Assembly: GCA_031270925.1 (NCBI GenBank)
Contig: JAISWY010000411.1
Location: 1-10,523, forward strand
Origin: Candidatus Symbiothrix sp.
Lineage (GTDB): Bacteria > Bacteroidota > Bacteroidia > Bacteroidales > Azobacteroidaceae
DNA length: 10,523 nucleotides
Direction of reading: 5' to 3'
Positions 8,401 to 10,523 of this stretch are shown here, in pieces. Positions within the stretch are counted from its first letter, which is position 1; every line of letters begins with the position of its first letter. The notes under the pieces were generated by a model, which worked only from the letters and a program-made list of their open reading frames with translations, did not search any database and had not been told where the DNA came from. The position numbers and the translations under genes were made by a program.

Positions 8401-8611
8401 CGTTTGGAACTGCGGAAATATGGTAATTTCCATTCAAATCGGAAACGGTTCCGGTGGTTGTTCCCACCACGACGATGCTCACTCCGGGTAACTTTTCGCC
8501 TTTCTCGTCCGTTACCACACCGCTTACGGTCGTGTTTTGCGCAAAAGCGAAAAGAGGAAACAAAAGCAGGAAGCACGAAAGTCCCATTGTTTTTCTAAGA
8601 ATGTTTCTCAT
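5435..8611 (-). CDS. SusC/RagA-family TonB-dependent glycan transporter
   Basis: This 1058-residue outer-membrane beta-barrel imports oligosaccharides using TonB-ExbBD energy and heads the xylan operon. A type I signal peptide ends at AFA-QN (residues 24/25). Residues 27-102 form the carboxypeptidase-regulatory-like domain (VSGVVTDEKGEKLPGVSIVV, then GTVSDLNGNY). The TonB-box region LDEVVVVGYG is at 104-113. The plug domain covers about 115-240, with the family signatures GRAAGVQVMQNSGMPG, RIRGVNSLNASNEPIYVIDG, ILKDASATAIYGSRAANGVI and TTTRGK. The rest is barrel, ending in NITF with the terminal Phe expected for BAM-dependent insertion. There is no N-terminal STN domain, so it looks like a plain transporter rather than a transducer that signals to an anti-sigma factor. 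Start at 8611 is supported by the signal peptide and by a promoter about 38 nt upstream. The frame is intact and the length typical. Specificity for xylan products is inferred from the operon. Confidence 0.98.
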   Translation of the reverse strand: MRNILRKTMGLSCFLLLFPLFAFAQNTTVSGVVTDEKGEKLPGVSIVVVGTTTGTVSDLNGNYHISAVPNGKLTFSFIGYQTQTVEIGNRQSISVILKEDTKLLDEVVVVGYGTMKRSDLTGSIASVSADAIAKSVPTSIDQVLQGRAAGVQVMQNSGMPGSSTSIRIRGVNSLNASNEPIYVIDGVVIDGSTESSLENPLASINPSDVVSMDILKDASATAIYGSRAANGVIIITTTRGKEGTSKITYDGYFGAQTMPKKLPLLTLQQYAYHQADRNEVMAYPLNDAFVRPDLLGKGTDWQDELFTTAMTYNHNLSISGGNAKTNYAIGAGYLDQDGIAYGSGFQRLSLRGNLDTEVKSWLKAGVNFNITNAKQVITVGQTDGNNSNLINVALFSRPNIAARNIDGTFGGPEESDANNNQPNPLGLALMKENKNERSAARSNLYLEASILKGLTLKSEFSSEIGINNTYLFTPAYKFGAIVNEVRESTRSKSYSTYWSQRNVLNYTHLFNKIQSVNLMLGQEIQSSAWEYLQAYRNGFLTDYAHDLAAGDPNSARNNGSSGGSALSSFFGRLFYSFSDKYLLTATVRRDGSSKFASGRRWGTFPSAALAWRVSGEEFMKNVETIDNLKLRLGWGKVGNQNIPDYAFTATLRSVATPWGTGQVASNTANPDLTWETTDASNLGFDLSILKNRIEIVFDAYYKKTDNLLLSVQLPAYLGTSQDPSNDYRFQTAPWKNIGSLENKGLEIALNTRNIETKDFSWNTNLVFSLNRNKVLSLESPTGHLDVKLARGAEEQTITRTAVGQAIAQFFGYKVIGRFDSATDFYYKDASGVVRETPRPKGSSIGTSGIWIGDYIFEDISGPDGLPDGVIDENDLTYIGNPEPKFTYGFGNTFSYKNIDLSIYFNGSYGNDVFNWIRRWTDDPSESSNLNIRATGFARVEGSDFKTAHVVGGDPLMPRMTSSDANDNYRISDRFVEDGSYLRLQNISLGHTLPKKWISKIYLENVRIYANLQNVYTWTKYKGYDSEIGSMNQNALLTGIDNARYPSPRIYTAGINITF

Positions 8612-8680
8612 TATATAAATGTGATTAGATTTATGAAAATTTGCATTACAAAGATAGGGACAAAAGTTTGATAATACGAA
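8612..8680 (-). promoter_or_regulatory. Putative promoter and short leader of the xylan operon
   Basis: On the minus strand TATCTTTG (8656-8649) matches the Bacteroidota primary sigma -7 consensus TAnnTTTG at every defined base. Twenty nucleotides upstream lies TTCG (8680-8677), three of four matches to the -33 consensus TTTG. Transcription should begin near 8645, leaving a leader of about 33 nt that is AT-rich and has no Shine-Dalgarno sequence, as is common in this phylum. The weak -33 box fits a promoter that needs an activator. A perfect -7 box by chance in 150 nt of AT-rich DNA is possible but not frequent. Confidence 0.6.
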
Positions 8681-8704
8681 GAAATATGTATCATCGAGTT
8701 TTCT

Positions 8705-8754
8705 ATTTGTTACATCGGTTGCGGATTTGTAACCGGAGTTTTGGTAAATGTTAC
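8705..8754 (-). repeat. Three spaced GTWAC-AWWT elements, candidate operator upstream of the SusC-like gene
   Basis: On the minus strand GTAACATTT (starts 8754), GTTACAAAT (starts 8733) and GTAACAAAT (starts 8713) recur with start-to-start distances of 21 and 20 nt, close to two helical turns each. The last begins 57 nt upstream of the -7 box, a suitable place for an activator. The middle element also lies in an imperfectly related inverted repeat, CGGTT-N10-AACCG (8735-8716). Xylan PULs are typically controlled by hybrid two-component regulators that bind upstream of susC. The link to a regulator here is inference, and the motif is short. Confidence 0.4.
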
Positions 8755-8767
8755 TATAAAATTGTTA

Positions 8768-10123
8768 TTATTCTGAAATGCAGCGGACGCTCATCCCGAA
8801 AGTCCGACAAGTGTTTACATAGGCATTCACATCTACACTGCTGAGGCCTATGTCCCAACTGCGGAAGCCATTGCCGTCGCCGGGGCAGTGGATGGAGCCG
8901 CTGCCATCGTCGCCGGTACTGCTCCAATAAGCGCCGTACTGACCCGTGTGGCATACAAGACCGCCGACATTAGCGTGTTCGCTGAAGCGGTAACCCGCGG
9001 CAGGCAGAAACATCAGCGGGTTGGGAGCTGCGGAAGCGGTTAAGTCAATGTTTTCTTCAGTAGTATAATTGTTCCATTCTGTTACAGCGTAGATAGCGTA
9101 ACCACTGTTTTCTGCGAAATTGTTATAGTAAGCTTCGTATGCGCCGGTACTCCATGATTTAGCCGTTTTACCGTTTTTTACGCGAACCCATACGATATCG
9201 GGATTACGTGCATTCGTAAAAGAAACATCAAGAAGCGGAAAATTGAAAAAATCGTTATTCGCTGAATTTGATGCATTAGTGAGAGTTTCACCGATCAGCA
9301 TAGACCATTCGTGCTGAGTGGGAACGCGAAAACCGGAAGGACAGGGATTGCCCGCATTTTCAGAGCCGGTGTAAGCAGTTGCGGTTTGAGTATCCAGGCC
9401 GCCGCCGTTGCCCCACAAATCATTCTTTTGAGGATTGATCCAGTCGGAATTAGTTAAGTTGCTACTGGTCCAAACAAAGCGGCCGTCGGAAGTTGCCTCG
9501 CTAAGCGATGAATATTGCCCGTCGGTCTTAAAATGATTGGCATGTCCGGCATCATTGGGGCAACGCAAGGAATGTTCTCTGTCCTTACGTCCCCATTGAT
9601 ATAGTCCACCGTAAAGGGTAATATCCTCATAAGTGGGCGAAACTTTACTTTGGTAAGCCATCTGTTCCTTAATGCTCAATTCGGGATTGGCGCCAAGATT
9701 GTAAGTCAAAAAGGTTAATGTACCGCTGGGAACAGGAATCTGCGTTTTGTATTTCGCATCAGTCGGCGTATCGTAATAATCACCGTTACAAATAACACAT
9801 CCTGCGGGGTTGATGCCGTTCCATTTCGCGCCGTCCCAAACATACCAGCCAATACCGTCGAGGGCATAAGCATTTGTGTTATAAACAGTCATGCTGGTAG
9901 CTGTTTCATCAGAACCTTTGCCGACAGCGCCGCCAACAGTCAAAACATCGAAATCAATCAAGGCCACGCGAGGCAAAAGTAATCCCAGACTTGTACTTTT
10001 CAAATCAAGAATTGCCCCCGCGTGAGGGTTGTCGGTCGAGCTACCGCCGATAATTACTTGGGCGTGAATGCCCGAACCGAATGTTACAAAGAAAATAGCT
10101 AAAACCCAAACATTTCTCTTCAT
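8768..10123 (-). CDS. Secreted FISUMP-domain protein (Fibrobacter succinogenes major paralogous domain)
   Basis: This 451-residue protein has a type I signal peptide (MKRNVWVLAIFF..., cleavage after IHA before QV at residues 21/22). Residues 22-105 are the usual Bacteroidota stem region: HAGAILDLKSTSLGLLLPRV, then TSMTVYNTNA and GWYVWDGAKWNGI. Residues about 112-450 are the FISUMP domain (PF09603/TIGR02145): YNLGANPE at 141-148, YGGLYQWGRKD at 171-181, PCPSGFRVPTQHEW at 260-273, AAGYR at 375-379, YWSST at 399-403, and the closing FGMSVRCI at 442-449. Family function is unestablished; it is abundant in plant-fibre degraders and has a compact cell-surface fold related by motif to C-type-lectin/sulfatase-modifying-factor-like proteins. 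No lipobox or obvious sorting tail is visible. It ends 156 nt before the susC start and is separated from it by the operon promoter, so it is probably a separate unit. A role in xylan adhesion is only suggested by position. Confidence 0.92.
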   Translation of the reverse strand: MKRNVWVLAIFFVTFGSGIHAQVIIGGSSTDNPHAGAILDLKSTSLGLLLPRVALIDFDVLTVGGAVGKGSDETATSMTVYNTNAYALDGIGWYVWDGAKWNGINPAGCVICNGDYYDTPTDAKYKTQIPVPSGTLTFLTYNLGANPELSIKEQMAYQSKVSPTYEDITLYGGLYQWGRKDREHSLRCPNDAGHANHFKTDGQYSSLSEATSDGRFVWTSSNLTNSDWINPQKNDLWGNGGGLDTQTATAYTGSENAGNPCPSGFRVPTQHEWSMLIGETLTNASNSANNDFFNFPLLDVSFTNARNPDIVWVRVKNGKTAKSWSTGAYEAYYNNFAENSGYAIYAVTEWNNYTTEENIDLTASAAPNPLMFLPAAGYRFSEHANVGGLVCHTGQYGAYWSSTGDDGSGSIHCPGDGNGFRSWDIGLSSVDVNAYVNTCRTFGMSVRCISE

Positions 10124-10184
10124 CTTACTTTTTCTTTTAATTGCTGTTATAAAAATATATAATGATTATTTTTATCAACACAAT
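10124..10184 (-). promoter_or_regulatory. Weak candidate promoter and leader of the FISUMP gene
   Basis: The gap upstream of the FISUMP start is strongly AT-rich. On the minus strand TATATTTT (10159-10152) matches five of the six defined bases of the -7 box TAnnTTTG, with a TTG 16 nt upstream (10178-10176). The spacing is slightly short, and the low-complexity sequence makes chance matches likely. The gene must have some start signal if it is not read through from the receptor upstream, and this is the best candidate. Confidence 0.25.
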
Positions 10185-10207
10185 GCCCGGCAAAAACCAT
10201 GCCAGAC
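10185..10207 (-). terminator. Possible hairpin after the TonB-dependent receptor gene
   Basis: In minus-strand RNA, GTCTGGCA (10207-10200) can pair with TGCCGGGC (10192-10185) as an 8-bp stem with two G-U pairs and a 7-nt loop. It lies 53 nt past the receptor stop. No clear U-run follows, so it is not a standard intrinsic terminator. A weaker 5-bp A/T stem with a 7-T loop (10230-10214) lies between it and the stop. The wobble pairs favour the minus-strand transcript, the direction of the genes. Confidence 0.25.
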
Positions 10208-10259
10208 AGTAAAAATTCAAAAAAAGAATTAACCCAAAAAACGGCTAATGGACTATCTC

Positions 10260-10523
10260 TTAAAATTTGATTCGGAATCCGATTTGAACGGTTCGTCCTG
10301 CACCCCAAAATCCACGGAAAGAGCCTAAATCATGCCTTGCGCCGTCGTCTCCACGTTCAATGAATCGCGCATTCAATAAGTTATTGCAAGTAAAAAACAA
10401 GTCGGTAGCGATGCCGTGCAGTTGCAGCGGGTATTGAATGTGCAAATCGGCTATAAACGACGATGGAATACGATAAGATTGACTGCGGTCGTCGGCATTC
10501 GTGCGGCGCGACGGCTCGAAATT
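10260..10523 (-). CDS. TonB-dependent outer-membrane receptor, C-terminal fragment (partial)
   Basis: The frame is open from the right edge to the TAA at 10262-10260, giving the last 87 residues of a protein whose start is outside the window. It shows the end of an outer-membrane beta-barrel: alternating strands, the near-terminal motif DLFFTCNNLLNARFIERGDD, which resembles the NLFNxxY region of TonB-dependent receptors, then FRGFWGAGRTVQIGFRIKF with terminal Phe. It does not end like the SusC-like transporter in this window, and looks closer to the iron-complex/cofactor receptor branch. Substrate cannot be told from this fragment. A downstream internal start is not credible because the coding frame and barrel pattern continue to the edge. 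It is 136 nt upstream of the FISUMP gene. Confidence 0.88.
   Translation of the reverse strand, partial: NFEPSRRTNADDRSQSYRIPSSFIADLHIQYPLQLHGIATDLFFTCNNLLNARFIERGDDGARHDLGSFRGFWGAGRTVQIGFRIKF

Noticed and set aside
8716..8735. CGGTT-N10-AACCG inverted repeat as a terminator for the FISUMP gene
   Set aside because: The stem is only 5 bp with a 10-nt loop and no U-run follows on the minus strand; a role in the operator array is at least as likely.

Overview
This window comes from a member of the Bacteroidota, most likely order Bacteroidales. The evidence is a SusC/SusD pair, lipoprotein signals ending in Cys with acidic residues just after it, a textbook Bacteroidota -7 promoter box (TATCTTTG), start sites without clear Shine-Dalgarno sequences, and a Fibrobacter-succinogenes-major-paralogous-domain protein. 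Genus cannot be assigned from the sequence alone. All seven genes supported here lie on the minus strand, so transcription runs from high to low coordinates.

Layout in transcription order: (i) 10523-10260, the last 87 codons of a TonB-dependent outer-membrane receptor cut by the window edge. (ii) 10259-10124, a short AT-rich gap. (iii) 10123-8768, a secreted FISUMP-domain protein of unknown role. (iv) 8767-8612, the regulatory gap of the main operon, with a good promoter and three similar GTWAC-type elements at about 21-bp spacing. (v) 8611 to the left edge, a tightly packed operon: SusC-like transporter, SusD-like lipoprotein, an IPT/TIG-containing surface glycan-binding protein (XusE / SGBP-B type), a family GH10 endo-xylanase lipoprotein, and a secreted beta-sandwich protein cut by the left edge. 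Gaps inside the operon are only 10, 19, 15 and 16 nt.

Read as a system, this is a polysaccharide utilization locus (PUL) for xylan, a short version of the XUS system of Prevotella and Bacteroides. The SusD-like and IPT/TIG lipoproteins would capture xylan at the surface. The GH10 enzyme, which carries a carbohydrate-binding module inserted in its barrel, would cut it. The SusC channel would import the oligosaccharides with TonB energy. The last, truncated gene has a type I signal peptide, a carbohydrate-binding-like beta-sandwich and the start of a cadherin-like repeat. Its composition (about one third G+C over 121-600) differs clearly from the rest of the operon, and it is the least explained part of the window. 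I see no CRISPR array, tRNA, rRNA, insertion sequence or phage gene. The core system is a known type. The open points are the truncated gene, the FISUMP neighbour and the possible operator array.
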